From NCBI GenBank assembly GCA_900473185.1, contig UCKU01000013.1, positions 1-64,000 of the forward strand: a DNA stretch of 64,000 nucleotides, written 5' to 3'. Below, piece after piece: positions 28,051-39,090 of this stretch. Position 1 is the first letter of the stretch. Each line of letters begins with the position of its first letter. The notes beneath the pieces are model-generated. The model was not told where the DNA came from, searched no databases, and was given only the letters and a program-made list of their open reading frames with translations. The DNA is from Hyphomicrobiales bacterium. Lineage in GTDB: Bacteria; Pseudomonadota; Alphaproteobacteria; Rhizobiales; Rhizobiaceae. The position numbers and the translations under genes are program-made.

Positions 28051-28121
28051 GTTCGTTTCTCCGTATTGGTCCGGCAGGGTCATTTGCCCTGCCGTGCGGC
28101 AAGCGGTTCACTTTGGACGTT

Positions 28122-28460
28122 TTACTTTGCAATGGCGTCGGCAGCGTCCATGACGCGGGCCGAATAGACAAGAGCAGCACCGGCATTAACGGAGATCGCG
28201 ACACCGAGAGCCTCAGCAATTTCCTCCTTGGTGGCGCCGACCTTCTGGGCTTCGGTCGTATGTACGGCAATACAGCCATCGCAACGGACGGTGACGGCCA
28301 CGGCAAGGGCGATCAGTTCGCGCTGCTTGGCGTCGAGACGGTTGGTCTTCTGTCCGGCGGTCGAAAGGGTTTGATAGCCTTTAATCGTCTCTGGCACGAT
28401 CTTGGCGATTTCGCCGATCCGGCCCAGGAGTTCGCCGCGATATTCCTTCCAATCCAACAT
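28122..28460 (-). CDS. carboxymuconolactone decarboxylase (AhpD-like) family protein
   Basis: A 112-residue all-helical protein with the AhpD-like redox motif CDGCIAVHT (near residues 57-65), so a thiol peroxidase or disulfide reductase role is likelier than decarboxylation. The ATG at 28460 is chosen because AAGGA lies at the right distance in front of it and abuts the earlier ATG at 28469. It is the first gene of a unit with the SLAC1-type channel, divergent from the AraC regulator. Confidence 0.85.
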   Translation of the reverse strand: MLDWKEYRGELLGRIGEIAKIVPETIKGYQTLSTAGQKTNRLDAKQRELIALAVAVTVRCDGCIAVHTTEAQKVGATKEEIAEALGVAISVNAGAALVYSARVMDAADAIAK

Positions 28461-28550
28461 GAAAATCATTCCTTCTCATATCAGCGACGGCGTGATTGCC
28501 TCGGCTGTTGGAAGTGACTATGACCTTCGAGGATGATAGTTTGAATGCTC

Positions 28551-28566
28551 AGAAAAGTCATTTTCT
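28551..28566. promoter_or_regulatory. small palindrome in the ahpD-like/araC intergenic region
   Basis: AGAAAA-GTCA-TTTTCT is a perfect 6-bp inverted repeat 15 nt in front of the AraC regulator start. Autoregulation by the adjacent regulator is possible but unproven. Confidence 0.35.
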
Positions 28567-28580
28567 AGCGCGATCGTCTC

Positions 28581-29513
28581 ATGGATGTTTTAAGCCGCCT
28601 TATCGAGCTCGCCCGCCTGCAGCCGACGCTCGACATTCGCTGCCGGCTGCAAGGCGCCTTTCATATCGACCACGAACCCGTTGCAGCAGGGATGTTGCCG
28701 TTTCATCTGATCCTCGGCGGCGATTGTCTCATTCGCCTCGGCTCCGGTCGTGAAATCACCTTGCGCTCTGGCGATTTCCTGCTGTTGCCGCGCGGGGATG
28801 CGCATGCGATCGTTGGCTTGCGGCCGCGCGGCGAAGCACAGCCCCTGCACATCGCCGCGGGTGGCATGCTGCCTTTGCGCGAAAACGGCGAAGGCGAGGC
28901 CGATGTCGACCTGCTCTGCGGTCATTTCGATTGCGCGCCGGGATCGGCTGCCTTGCTGCTCGATAGCCTGCCTGACATCTTTCACGTATCGCTCACCGAA
29001 GAGTCGGAGGAGCTGCTGAAGACGTTGGTCGCCATGCTCTATAGGGAGACCGCTGAAGAGAGGCCGGGAGCGTTGGCGATCATCACCGCGACCTGTCTCT
29101 CGCTTTTCATCATGGTGGTGAGGGCCGGCAAGGTCTCACCCGTCGCATCCTCGGGGCTGCTGCAATTGCTTGGAGATGCCAGGCTCGGCAAATCCGTCGT
29201 GGCAATGATGTCCTCGCCGGCCTTTGGCTGGACGATCGATGACCTTGCCCGTCATTCGGCCATGTCGCGGGCGACCTATGCCCGGCAATTTCGCGAGCGC
29301 GCGGGAAGGACGGTTGGCGCGTTCCTGGCCGATATCAGGATGATGCTGGCGAGTGACCTGCTGCTCAGGACGCGCCGAACGGTTGCAGATATCGCCGCAG
29401 AGGTCGGTTATGAATCGGAAGCCGCCTTCGGCAAGGCTTTCAAGGCAAGACGCAGCATAACGCCGGCGCGCTTCCGCGCTGCGGAGCAGACAAGACAGAG
29501 TGGGCAGGGGTGA
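28581..29513 (+). CDS. AraC family transcriptional regulator with cupin sensor
   Basis: A 310-residue regulator. The N-terminal two-thirds is a cupin_6 sensor domain (HLILGGDCLIRLGSGREI, DFLLLPRGDAH near residue 70). The C-terminal AraC domain shows MSRATYARQFRERAG and the second helix-turn-helix VADIAAEVGYESEAAFGKAFK. It is divergent from the AhpD-like/SLAC1 genes; this type commonly activates a neighbouring oxidoreductase unit in response to organic or oxidative stress (family knowledge). Confidence 0.88.
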   Translation: MDVLSRLIELARLQPTLDIRCRLQGAFHIDHEPVAAGMLPFHLILGGDCLIRLGSGREITLRSGDFLLLPRGDAHAIVGLRPRGEAQPLHIAAGGMLPLRENGEGEADVDLLCGHFDCAPGSAALLLDSLPDIFHVSLTEESEELLKTLVAMLYRETAEERPGALAIITATCLSLFIMVVRAGKVSPVASSGLLQLLGDARLGKSVVAMMSSPAFGWTIDDLARHSAMSRATYARQFRERAGRTVGAFLADIRMMLASDLLLRTRRTVADIAAEVGYESEAAFGKAFKARRSITPARFRAAEQTRQSGQG

Positions 29514-29524
29514 TGCGCGGGGGG

Positions 29525-30430
29525 CTAAGCACCTTGCCGCTCGACTTCCGTCAGCACGGATATGAAGGCTCTGAGGCTTTGCGGCACATGCCTGTGACCG
29601 GGATAATAAAGGCAGAGACCGGGGATCGACGGGCACCAGTCGTCAAGAACAGATATAACCTCGCCGCTGGCAAGATAGGGCCGCGCGACCCTTTCCGGCA
29701 CATAGGCGATGCCCAGCCCTTTGACCGCCGCTTCCGCCATCAGTTCTACATGATCGAGCGTGAGCGCACCCGATACTTCGATAGTCACTTCCTGGCCATG
29801 TTTCTCAAACTCCCAGCGGTAGAGTTTGCCGCTCGGCATCCGCAGGCGGATGCAGCGGTGGCGCTTGAGGTCTTCAGGCGTCTTCGGTCGCTTGTGATCT
29901 TTCAAGTAAGCTGGTGAGGCAACCGCGAGGAAACGTGCCTCGCCGCCGAATTCGACCGCTATCATATCAAGCGGCACGGATTCCCGCAGGCGGATGCCGG
30001 CATCGAAGCCCTCGCCGACAATATCGACCAGCCGGTTTTCGGTGACGATATCGAGCGATATCTCCGGATAGCGTTCGAGAAAGAGAGGAATGGCGGCGTT
30101 CAACAGCACGCGGGCGGCAATTTCGCTCGCGTTGATGCGCAGCGTACCGCTCGGCTGTCCGCCGAATTCCCCGACGGCATCGAGCGCCAGATCGAGATCA
30201 CGCAAGACCGGTTTCAGCCTGTCGAGAAGCATTTCGCCGGCTTCGGTCGCCGCGACGCTGCGTGTCGTGCGATGCAGCAGGCGCACGCCCATGCGCGCCT
30301 CCATGTTGCGCATCATATGGCTGAGCGTTGAAGGCGACAGGCCGAGTTCGCCGGCCGCCTTGCGAAAGCTGCGATGGGTAACGATTGCCGAGAAGGCATT
30401 GAGGTCATCAAGTGTCGGCCGATAACTCAT
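29525..30430 (-). CDS. LysR family transcriptional regulator
   Basis: A 301-residue LysR protein. The winged helix-turn-helix is at residues 5-65 (FSAIVTHRSFRKAAGELGLSPSTLSHMMRNME) and a substrate-binding domain follows. It is divergent from an SDR gene whose start is 110 bases away, and the usual LysR logic would make that SDR its target. It converges on the AraC gene. Confidence 0.88.
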   Translation of the reverse strand: MSYRPTLDDLNAFSAIVTHRSFRKAAGELGLSPSTLSHMMRNMEARMGVRLLHRTTRSVAATEAGEMLLDRLKPVLRDLDLALDAVGEFGGQPSGTLRINASEIAARVLLNAAIPLFLERYPEISLDIVTENRLVDIVGEGFDAGIRLRESVPLDMIAVEFGGEARFLAVASPAYLKDHKRPKTPEDLKRHRCIRLRMPSGKLYRWEFEKHGQEVTIEVSGALTLDHVELMAEAAVKGLGIAYVPERVARPYLASGEVISVLDDWCPSIPGLCLYYPGHRHVPQSLRAFISVLTEVERQGA

Positions 30431-30540
30431 GGGTATTTTTCAACAGCTCATGCAGATTTGAACGGATTATCCCATCAATAAACCTCTCTATCTTTGCTGT
30501 CATCAAGCCGCGATCCAGCGGCATCAGAAAGGTAGAGACG

Positions 30541-31371
30541 ATGACAAAGACATGGTTCATCACAGGCACATCCTCCGGTTTCGGCCGGATCATGACCGAG
30601 AAGCTGCTGGCGCGCGGCGATCGCGTCGCCGCAACCTTGCGCAAGCGCGAAGCCCTGGCTGACCTTGAAGCGCAGTATGGCGAGCGGCTCTGGGTCGCGA
30701 CCCTCGACGTCACCGACGACCGTGCCGTTCATGCAGTCGTCGACGCCGCCTTCTTGCGGATGGGGCGCGTCGACGTCGTTGTCAGCAATGCCGGTTATGG
30801 CCTGTTCGGTGCCTCAGAAGAGGTGAGCGATGCACAGATCCGCCATCAGATCGATACCAACCTGATCGGCTCCATCCAGGTGATCCGCGCGGCCTTGCCG
30901 CATCTGCGTCGGCAGGGCGGCGGCCGCATCCTGCAAGTTGCCTCGGAAGGCGGGCAGATCGCCTATCCGAATTTCAGCCTCTATCACGCCACCAAATGGG
31001 GGATCGAAGGCTTCATCGAGGCCGTGGCGCAGGAGGTCGCCCCCTTCGGCATCGACATCACCATTACCGAGCCTGGGCCTGCGGGCACGGATTTCGGCGC
31101 TGGCCTCGTCAGGCCGCCGCAGATGGATATCTATGAGGATACGCCGGCCGGGCAGGTGCGCAGGGCAATTACTGACGGCTCGTTCAAGATCCTGGGCGAC
31201 CCGGTGAGGATGACCGACGCGATGATCGCTGCGGCCGAAAGACAACCGGCCCCCAAAAGGCTTGCGCTCGGCAGCACGACCTATCAGTCGATCCGCAAAG
31301 CGCTGAACGAGCGACTTGCCGAGTTGGAAGCGCAGAAGGACATCACACTGTCGACCGACATCGACGCATAA
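30541..31371 (+). CDS. SDR family oxidoreductase
   Basis: A 276-residue short-chain dehydrogenase starting MTKTWFITGTSSGFGR, with TGTSSGFG cofactor motif, NAGYG (near residue 83) and the YHATKWG active-site Tyr/Lys near 150. It belongs to the classical SDRs often annotated as oxidoreductases with a retinol-dehydrogenase-like fold. The ATG at 30541 follows GTAGAGACG. It is probably controlled by the divergent LysR gene. Confidence 0.86.
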   Translation: MTKTWFITGTSSGFGRIMTEKLLARGDRVAATLRKREALADLEAQYGERLWVATLDVTDDRAVHAVVDAAFLRMGRVDVVVSNAGYGLFGASEEVSDAQIRHQIDTNLIGSIQVIRAALPHLRRQGGGRILQVASEGGQIAYPNFSLYHATKWGIEGFIEAVAQEVAPFGIDITITEPGPAGTDFGAGLVRPPQMDIYEDTPAGQVRRAITDGSFKILGDPVRMTDAMIAAAERQPAPKRLALGSTTYQSIRKALNERLAELEAQKDITLSTDIDA

Positions 31372-31378
31372 TCTATCC

Positions 31379-32467
<1,089 letters not shown>

Positions 32468-32646
32468 TCACGGTGCCGCCGGTTATCTTTGTCTTCCGAT
32501 GTGAAGGTGACAAGGCGAATGGCATCCATCAGGATGGAGACGATTTGCTTCCACATGGCTTCTCTTCTTTCCCTGTTGTTCTCCTCCCCTTGCGTCCGGT
32601 CTTCAAACGAGCTTATCGTCGACTTCGGATGACTTGAGGTTATGAG

Positions 32647-33537
32647 ATGAAACGTGGTCGGCTGCCACTGACGGCATTGCGAAGCTTCGAGGTCGCGGGA
32701 CGGCTCGAGAGCTTCACGCTTGCGGCCGAGGAGCTGTTCATCTCGCAGGCCGCCGTCAGCCGGCAGATCCGCGAGCTGGAACAGCTACTGGGTGAGCCGC
32801 TCTTTGAGCGGCGCCATCGAAGTGTCATCCTGACCGGAAGTGGCCGGAAGCTGCTTGCCGTGCTCACGCCTTCCTTCGACCGGATCGATGAGTGCCTGGA
32901 GGATATCCGCGGAGCTTCAGTGTCTGCGGATCTGAAAGTCAGCGTCGAACCTTCCTTTGCCGCCTGCTGGCTGGTGCCGCGGTTGCCGGAATTTCGCAAG
33001 CGTCATCCTGAAGTCGAGATATCGCTCGATGCTGATCCGCGTACGATCGAATTCCGTACCGGCCAGGCGCAGATCGCGATCAGGCACAGCGCCACCGTCA
33101 CCGCATGGCCACGGACAGAAAGCCGGCACCTGATCGATGTCCGCATGGTGCCGGTGATCGCCTCCGATCTTCTGGAACGTGGCCCACCGATCTCCTCTCC
33201 GCATGACATTATTGCTTACGGGCTTTTGCATGAGGAAACCCGCGACGCCTGGAGCCGGTGGTTTGAGGCGGCCGGCATCGCTGTGCCCGAGACGGCGAGG
33301 GGGCCAGTCTACGCAGATGATGGGCTCGTGCTGCAGGCGGCGCTGCGCGGCCAGGGCGTTGCACTCCTGGATGAAGCCTTTGCAGAGGAGGAAATCCGGG
33401 CTGGCCGCTTGCGCCAGCTCTTCGACCGCATTGTTCCGAACGGCGCCTACTGGCTGGTTGCCCGCAGCTTTGCCCGCCTTGTGCCCCCGGCTGCGGATTT
33501 TGCACGCTGGGTGACCGAGAGCTTTCAGAGGCGCTGA
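32647..33537 (+). CDS. LysR family regulator, GcvA-like
   Basis: A 296-residue LysR protein starting KRGRLPLTALRSFEVAGR, a form typical of GcvA/AmpR-like regulators, with the helix-turn-helix LAAEELFISQAAVSRQIREL near residues 25-45. The ligand-binding domain follows. It is divergent from the aldo/keto reductase with 278 bases between. GAGG precedes the ATG. Confidence 0.88.
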   Translation: MKRGRLPLTALRSFEVAGRLESFTLAAEELFISQAAVSRQIRELEQLLGEPLFERRHRSVILTGSGRKLLAVLTPSFDRIDECLEDIRGASVSADLKVSVEPSFAACWLVPRLPEFRKRHPEVEISLDADPRTIEFRTGQAQIAIRHSATVTAWPRTESRHLIDVRMVPVIASDLLERGPPISSPHDIIAYGLLHEETRDAWSRWFEAAGIAVPETARGPVYADDGLVLQAALRGQGVALLDEAFAEEEIRAGRLRQLFDRIVPNGAYWLVARSFARLVPPAADFARWVTESFQRR

Positions 33538-33540
33538 GCT

Positions 33541-34146
33541 CTACCCGTCTGTCGCCATCCGCTTCCTGGCCGCCTCACGAACAAGCTTCCATCGGGTAAG
33601 CTCAAGCACGGCGTCCGCCAATGCGCGATGCGCCGGGATTACCGCCTTGCTTTCCTCGATGACGCCGTCGATGAGCTTCGATAGCTCTGTCTCCGTGATG
33701 GTCGCTCCTGTTAATTCACGCGCTGCGGCCATAAAGGCATCACGTGACTTGCCGAGCCGGAGGGCATGCCGAGGAAATCCGGCGGCGCGCAGGAGAACGC
33801 TCAGCCATTTCCCATCCCACGAAGGGGCACTCGCATAGAGCTCGTGCCCGGTCAAAACCTCGACCATTTCACTGGCGACCTGCTCTACCGGCACGCCCTC
33901 CGATGCCAGCAACCCCCGGGAAATCCCATGGATTGCTTCCGCATCGGCCGCCCAGTCGTCCCAGTCGGCGGCGGGCCGGATCAGGGCCGAGCGCGAGCGG
34001 CCATCCTCGAACACCCAGGCAATTTCGATCGGAACGCTTTTCTTGCTGAGGGACGAGGCCTCGAAATCCAGGAAAACGATCAATGCAGCGCGACAGGCGG
34101 GTGCTGTCCTCCAGCGAAAGACTTGTCCCGATCGACCGGTGCTCAT
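33541..34146 (-). CDS. DEDD-type 3'-5' exonuclease family protein
   Basis: A protein of up to 201 residues. The first exonuclease motif is IVFLDFEASSLSKKS, with Asp and Glu; HGISRGLL, an Asp-containing SAPSWDGKWL and HRALADA complete the RNase H-like fold. The homologous part begins at LIVFLDFE, so a TTG at 34083 may be the true start and the first 21 residues may not be translated. It converges on the LysR gene. Substrate unknown. Confidence 0.72.
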   Translation of the reverse strand: MSTGRSGQVFRWRTAPACRAALIVFLDFEASSLSKKSVPIEIAWVFEDGRSRSALIRPAADWDDWAADAEAIHGISRGLLASEGVPVEQVASEMVEVLTGHELYASAPSWDGKWLSVLLRAAGFPRHALRLGKSRDAFMAAARELTGATITETELSKLIDGVIEESKAVIPAHRALADAVLELTRWKLVREAARKRMATDG

Positions 34147-34216
34147 CGGCTCGAAATCTATTCAAGCCTTAGGAACCGGATCGGGCGAACAGGACGCAGC
34201 CTATAGCTGCCCGCGT

Positions 34217-35296
34217 TTATTTGTCGAGCCGCATGCCGTCGGCGTTAAAGATGTGCAGATCGGCGGGATCGCAGGTGAAGGCGAGCTGGCTGCCGGTCTC
34301 AATGTCAACCGATCCTCTGTATTCGACGGTCAAAGGCTGGCCGTCTCCAAGCTGACAGTAGAGGAATTGTGTGCCGCCGAGATATTCGTCGAAATCAACC
34401 CTAGCCCACAACACGTCATCCTCCGGTCCCGAGACGATGCTCAGATGCTCCGGCCGCGCGCCGAGAGTGATCTTCTGGCCGGCCGCTAGACCGGCGCCGC
34501 TGATCGGCGAACGAATGCGATTTCCGGCCGCCAGGATGTTGCCGTCACCTGCCCAGCTTGCCTCGAGCAAGTTCATGCGCGGCGAGCCGATGAAGCCCGC
34601 GACGAAGACATTGTTCGGCCGTTCGTAGATCTCGCGCGGCGTTCCTGACTGTTCGATATGCCCATCACGAAGCACGACGATCTTGTCGGCGAGTGTCATC
34701 GCTTCGGTCTGGTCGTGCGTGACATAGATCATCGTATTGCCGAGCTCGCGATGGAGTCTGGCGATTTCGATGCGCATGGAGACGCGCAGTTCCGCGTCGA
34801 GGTTCGACAGCGGTTCGTCGAAAAGGAAGACATCCGGCTTGCGGACAATCGCGCGGCCGATCGCCACACGCTGCCGCTGGCCGCCGGAGAGCTGGCCTGG
34901 CCGGCGATCGAGGAGATGATCGATTTTCAGGATTGCCGAGGCCGCCTTGACGCGGGCCTCGATCTCCGAGGTTTGCGTCCGTGCCATTTTCAGGCCGAAG
35001 GCGAGGTTGTCGCGCACGCTCATATGCGGATAGAGCGCGTAAGACTGGAAGACCATGGCGATGCCGCGATCGGAGGGATCGAGATCGGTGACGTTGCGTC
35101 CCTTGATCTCGATTTCCCCGTCGGTGACATCCTCGAGCCCGGCGATCATCCGCAGCAGCGTCGATTTTCCGCATCCCGAGGGTCCGACGAAAACGACGAA
35201 GGACCCCTCGGCAATGGTCAGGTCAATGCCATGGATGACTTCCAGATTGCCGAAACTCTTGCGAATTTCGGTCAGCACGACGCCCGTATCCGCCAT
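34217..35296 (-). CDS. sugar ABC transporter ATP-binding protein (UgpC/MsmX type)
   Basis: A 359-residue ABC ATPase of the CUT1 family. Walker A GPSGCGKST (near 38-46), signature LSGGQRQR (near 134), Walker B FLFDEPLSNLD and the H-loop THDQTEAM are intact, followed by a TOBE/OB domain. The start at 35296 (MADTGV) is one base from the end of the GH127 gene. It is the last gene of the lacI-led sugar operon and energises the two permeases. Confidence 0.92.
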   Translation of the reverse strand: MADTGVVLTEIRKSFGNLEVIHGIDLTIAEGSFVVFVGPSGCGKSTLLRMIAGLEDVTDGEIEIKGRNVTDLDPSDRGIAMVFQSYALYPHMSVRDNLAFGLKMARTQTSEIEARVKAASAILKIDHLLDRRPGQLSGGQRQRVAIGRAIVRKPDVFLFDEPLSNLDAELRVSMRIEIARLHRELGNTMIYVTHDQTEAMTLADKIVVLRDGHIEQSGTPREIYERPNNVFVAGFIGSPRMNLLEASWAGDGNILAAGNRIRSPISGAGLAAGQKITLGARPEHLSIVSGPEDDVLWARVDFDEYLGGTQFLYCQLGDGQPLTVEYRGSVDIETGSQLAFTCDPADLHIFNADGMRLDK

Positions 35297-35297
35297 A

Positions 35298-37238
35298 TTA
35301 TTCACCGCGCGCCTCGCCGGCTCTGACCCAGACGAGCATCTCGCCCGGTTCGCGATTATCCCAGAAAGGATAGGGCACGAAACGTGCGCTCGCCTGTTGT
35401 GCGGCAGGCGGAGAGGCGCGGTAGAGCGCAGAGCCCCAATCTGCCGTGTCGCGGCTGATGGGAAGGTCGAGGGCGACGGCGCCGCGAAGGCCGACGATTT
35501 CTGATGTTTTCGCCTGCGAGACGTCGGCGGAAAGCGTAATGCCATTCAGCCCCTCGCCATTGTCTGTCTCTTCGACGCAATAGACGAGTGGACCGCGCAT
35601 CAGCGCCGTGCGGCCGGCATCCTGACGGACCAGCGGATTGGCAAAGAGCTTGCGGGCAGCCAGCGGGATCGACAGATCGACCTTATCGCCGCTCTTCCAA
35701 TCCCGTTCGATCCGGGCATAGCCGTCCACAACAGCGGATTGAAGATCGAGCCTTTCGCCGTTGACGGAGAGCGCAACACCCTCAGCCCATTCCGGGATGC
35801 GCAGCGATAGCGCGAAATGTGCGGGACGATCGAGCGCAAGGTCGAAATGGATCGCGCCGTCCCAGGGATAGCGGGTCTGTTGCGAAAGCTCGACCTTGGC
35901 GCCGGCGAGATCGAAGCGTGCCTTGCTTTCCCCATAGAGATGGACGGCAATTTCATCCTCGGCGATCGCGTACATGTAGGAGCCGACGGAGGCGAGCAGA
36001 CGGGCGATGTTCGGCGGGCAGCAGGGGCAATGGTGCCAGATCCAGCGGTGATGCTTGCCGGCACTTTCCAGCGGGTTCTCATAGAAGAAACGGGTGCCGT
36101 CGAGTGAAAGGCCGGCCATGGCGCCGTTATAGAGCGCCTGCTCCATGATATCGGCATAGCGCCGGTTCGGACCGCGGCCGAGCATACGGTTTGCCCAGAA
36201 GACGAGGCCGACCGAGGCGCAGGTCTCGGCATAAGCGCTCTCGTTCGGGAGGTCGTAATAGTCGGTGAAGCCTTCGTTGGAGGCGGCTGGGCCGATGCCG
36301 CCGGTGACGTACATCTGCTTGGTCGTCAGATCGTCCCAGAGGGTTTCGAGTGCTGCCGTCAGTGTGTCGTCGTTATATTCCGTGGCGATATCGGCCATGC
36401 CTGCATAGAGATACATGGCGCGTACCGCGTGGCCGACGACCTTTTTCTGCTCGCGCACCGGCAGATGCGCCTGGCCATATTCATAGGTCTTCTGGTGGAA
36501 GTCGGCAGCACTGCGGCCGTCACGAGTCGCTTCGTCGGTGAAGAAGTGCGGCTCGGTGCCGCGCTCATCGATGAAGAACTTCGAGAGATCGAGATATTTC
36601 TTCTCGCCGGTGACGCGTGCCAGCTTGACCAGCGCCAGTTCCACCTCTTCGTGACCGCAATAGCCGGGGATCTGGCCCGGGCCGTGGCCGAAGACGGTGA
36701 TCAGGTAATCGGCATAGCGGCTCATGATGTCGAGCAGCTTCTTCTTGCCGGTTGCCTGATAATAGGCGACGGCGCCTTCGATCAGGTGACCGGCGCAATA
36801 GAGTTCGTGATGGTCGCGCAGGTTCGTCCAGCGCCGGCCTGGCTGCACGCGCTGGAACCAAGCGTTCAGATAGCCGTCCTTGTCCTGCAGTTTTTCATAC
36901 ATGTCGATGATCTCATCGACGCGGGCTTCGAGCTTTGGATTGGGTCGCCGGTAGAGCGAATAGGCCACGGTCTCGATCGACTTGCCGAGATCGCTGTCCC
37001 AGAACATCTGCGTCGTGCCACCCCAGGGACCGATCGGAATAACCACGCCGGGGCTTGGCTGGGTCACGTCGATCGCCTGCAGCATGCCGGCCTCGACGCA
37101 GCGGTCGAGCAGCGTTTCGGCGGTGGAATCGCAGATCGCATCCTGGCGATCGCCAAACAGGCCCTGCAACTCGACGCTCGGCACGGGCAGGGGACGGAAC
37201 TGGCGGTCTCTCTTCAGCTTGTTCATGGCTTCATCCAT
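35298..37238 (-). CDS. glycoside hydrolase family 127, beta-L-arabinofuranosidase
   Basis: A 646-residue GH127 (DUF1680) enzyme. The catalytic and Zn-binding set known from HypBA1 is recognisable: Glu322, Glu338 and Cys340 (in AYAETCASVG) and the Cys pair at 406-407 (HHCPCCPPN). No signal peptide is present, so hydrolysis takes place in the cytoplasm after uptake. It sits between the permeases and the ABC ATPase in one operon, which points to import and cleavage of beta-L-arabinofuranose-containing oligosaccharides from plants. Confidence 0.88.
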   Translation of the reverse strand: MDEAMNKLKRDRQFRPLPVPSVELQGLFGDRQDAICDSTAETLLDRCVEAGMLQAIDVTQPSPGVVIPIGPWGGTTQMFWDSDLGKSIETVAYSLYRRPNPKLEARVDEIIDMYEKLQDKDGYLNAWFQRVQPGRRWTNLRDHHELYCAGHLIEGAVAYYQATGKKKLLDIMSRYADYLITVFGHGPGQIPGYCGHEEVELALVKLARVTGEKKYLDLSKFFIDERGTEPHFFTDEATRDGRSAADFHQKTYEYGQAHLPVREQKKVVGHAVRAMYLYAGMADIATEYNDDTLTAALETLWDDLTTKQMYVTGGIGPAASNEGFTDYYDLPNESAYAETCASVGLVFWANRMLGRGPNRRYADIMEQALYNGAMAGLSLDGTRFFYENPLESAGKHHRWIWHHCPCCPPNIARLLASVGSYMYAIAEDEIAVHLYGESKARFDLAGAKVELSQQTRYPWDGAIHFDLALDRPAHFALSLRIPEWAEGVALSVNGERLDLQSAVVDGYARIERDWKSGDKVDLSIPLAARKLFANPLVRQDAGRTALMRGPLVYCVEETDNGEGLNGITLSADVSQAKTSEIVGLRGAVALDLPISRDTADWGSALYRASPPAAQQASARFVPYPFWDNREPGEMLVWVRAGEARGE

Positions 37239-37253
37239 TTCGTTGAAAGATCA

Positions 37254-38117
37254 TCATTTCACCGCGCCGGCCATCAGCCCGCGCATGTAGTAGCGTTGCA
37301 GGAGCAGGAAAACGATCAGGCAGGGGATCGTCATGACGACGACGCCGGCCTGAACCGCGCCCCAGTTGATGGCGCCGAGGCGACCGGCGCGCACCGCCGT
37401 CATCAGGACGGGAAGCGTGTATTTCTCGTTGCTGGAGAGCAGTACGAGGGCGGCCAGGAACTCGTTCCAGGCATTCAGGAAGGCAAAGATCGCGACCGTC
37501 GCAATACCCGGCAGCACCAGCGGCAGAAGTACGCGTATCAGCAGTCTCAGATCCCGCGCACCGTCAATGCGGGCTGCTTCCTCGATCTCCTTCGGCACGG
37601 CGTCGAAGGCATTGCGCATCATGAAGACGGAGAAGGGAAGCTGCAGCGTGACATAGACGAGGGTGAGCCCCAGCAGCGAATTGTTGAGACCGAGCTTCGC
37701 CAGAATGATGAAGAGCGGCGTCAAGATCGACTGGAACGGGATCATCAGCGTGGCGATGATCAGCACGAAAAGCGCATTCTTCAGCGGAAACCGGTAGCGT
37801 GAGAAGCCGTAGCCTGCGAGCAGGCTGACAGCGACCGTCAGCAGCACGGTCGCCAGCGAAACGAAGAGTGAGTTGATCATGTGCTGCCAGATGCCGGCGC
37901 CGAACGTATCGAGCAGCGCATAGGCATCGAAGCTGACACCTGTCGTCGGCCATGGCGGCAAAGGCGGCAGGCTCGACTCCGTACCGTGCCGGAAGGAGGC
38001 GAGCAGCGTGATGATGAAGGGCGCCAGGAAAAAGATTGAAATGGCAATGCCGGCGACATGATAGGTCGATTGCGATCTGAAACGCTTGCGGGCGCGGCGT
38101 TGTCGGGAGGAGATCAT
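37254..38117 (-). CDS. carbohydrate ABC transporter permease (MalG type)
   Basis: A 287-residue inner-membrane permease of the CUT1 family with about six helices. The EAA loop is EEAARIDGARDLRLLIRVLLPL (Glu-Ala-Ala-x-x-Asp-Gly), which contacts the ATPase. The start ATG overlaps the stop of the upstream permease by one base, so the two are translationally coupled. It is followed 15 bases later by the GH127 gene. Confidence 0.9.
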   Translation of the reverse strand: MISSRQRRARKRFRSQSTYHVAGIAISIFFLAPFIITLLASFRHGTESSLPPLPPWPTTGVSFDAYALLDTFGAGIWQHMINSLFVSLATVLLTVAVSLLAGYGFSRYRFPLKNALFVLIIATLMIPFQSILTPLFIILAKLGLNNSLLGLTLVYVTLQLPFSVFMMRNAFDAVPKEIEEAARIDGARDLRLLIRVLLPLVLPGIATVAIFAFLNAWNEFLAALVLLSSNEKYTLPVLMTAVRAGRLGAINWGAVQAGVVVMTIPCLIVFLLLQRYYMRGLMAGAVK

Positions 38118-39028
38118 CAGCGTTCCTCCCCGACGCGCAGCAGCCAGAGCTGGACGATGGAGATAGCAACGAGGATCGCCAGAAGCACGATCGAAAGAGC
38201 CGATCCGTAACCCAGATTGAAGGACACGAAGGACTGGTTGAAGATGTAGTAGACGACCGAGATCATCTTGTTCTGTGGCCCGCCCGACGTCATGATGTAG
38301 AACTGGTCGAAGGCGAGGATCGAGCCCGTGACCGAGACGATCAGCGCCAGCGCAATCGTCTTTCGCATCAGCGGCAAGGTTAGATGCCGAAAGCGCTGCC
38401 AGCGTCCGGCGCCATCGATGCGGGCCGCCTCCGTCAGTTCGGACGGAATGGCCTGCAGGCCGGTCAGCAGGATGATCATCGTAAAGCCTGCGATCTTCCA
38501 GACGACCATGACGATGATGGTTGCGAAGGCGGTATCGAAGCTCGCCATGATGTTCGGGCTCCGCTCGACGAGGCCGAGGGCGCGAAGGGCAGGGCCGAAG
38601 AAGCCGCTATCGACATTGGCAAGCCACACCCAGAGAAGCGAAGCCGTCGCGAGCCCCACGACGACGGGCAGGAAGATGATCGTCCGGTAGGTACTGACGA
38701 AGCGGCGCTCTTTCTCCACGAAAATCGCCAGCGGGAAGGCGATCGCAAAGATCGCGATGGTCACGATGACGGTATAATAGGCGGTGAAATTCAGGGCCGC
38801 CATGAAGCGGCTATCGTTCCACATGCGGGTATAATTGGCAAAGCCGATCCAGCGCGAGGCACCCATCAGCGGCCAGTTGTGCAGGCTCATCCAGCCGGTG
38901 AACAGCACGGGCATGACGAAGAAGACGATGACGAGCGCCATGGCCGGCGCAATGTAGAGAAAGCCGCGCCATTGCGACTTTCGCCGTTTTCGGACAGCGC
39001 GGATGCGCTGCGGACCGGAACCGGTCAT
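38117..39028 (-). CDS. sugar ABC transporter permease (MalF type)
   Basis: A 303-residue inner-membrane permease with about six helices and the EAA loop TEAARIDGAGRWQRFRHLTLP. Its N-terminus is basic (RIRAVRKRRKSQWRG) before the first helix. It pairs with the MalG-type permease, with which it overlaps by one base, and follows the binding-protein gene. Confidence 0.9.
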   Translation of the reverse strand: MTGSGPQRIRAVRKRRKSQWRGFLYIAPAMALVIVFFVMPVLFTGWMSLHNWPLMGASRWIGFANYTRMWNDSRFMAALNFTAYYTVIVTIAIFAIAFPLAIFVEKERRFVSTYRTIIFLPVVVGLATASLLWVWLANVDSGFFGPALRALGLVERSPNIMASFDTAFATIIVMVVWKIAGFTMIILLTGLQAIPSELTEAARIDGAGRWQRFRHLTLPLMRKTIALALIVSVTGSILAFDQFYIMTSGGPQNKMISVVYYIFNQSFVSFNLGYGSALSIVLLAILVAISIVQLWLLRVGEER

Positions 39029-39090
39029 CGAAACCTCCGCATTTTACGATTTCTTCAATCTGTGAATCGGCCGGGGAACTGCCACCGTCC

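Noticed and set aside
36429..37802. 457-codon plus-strand frame across GH127 and the permease gene
   Set aside because: Antisense shadow; it spans two well-supported minus-strand genes and has no recognisable domain.
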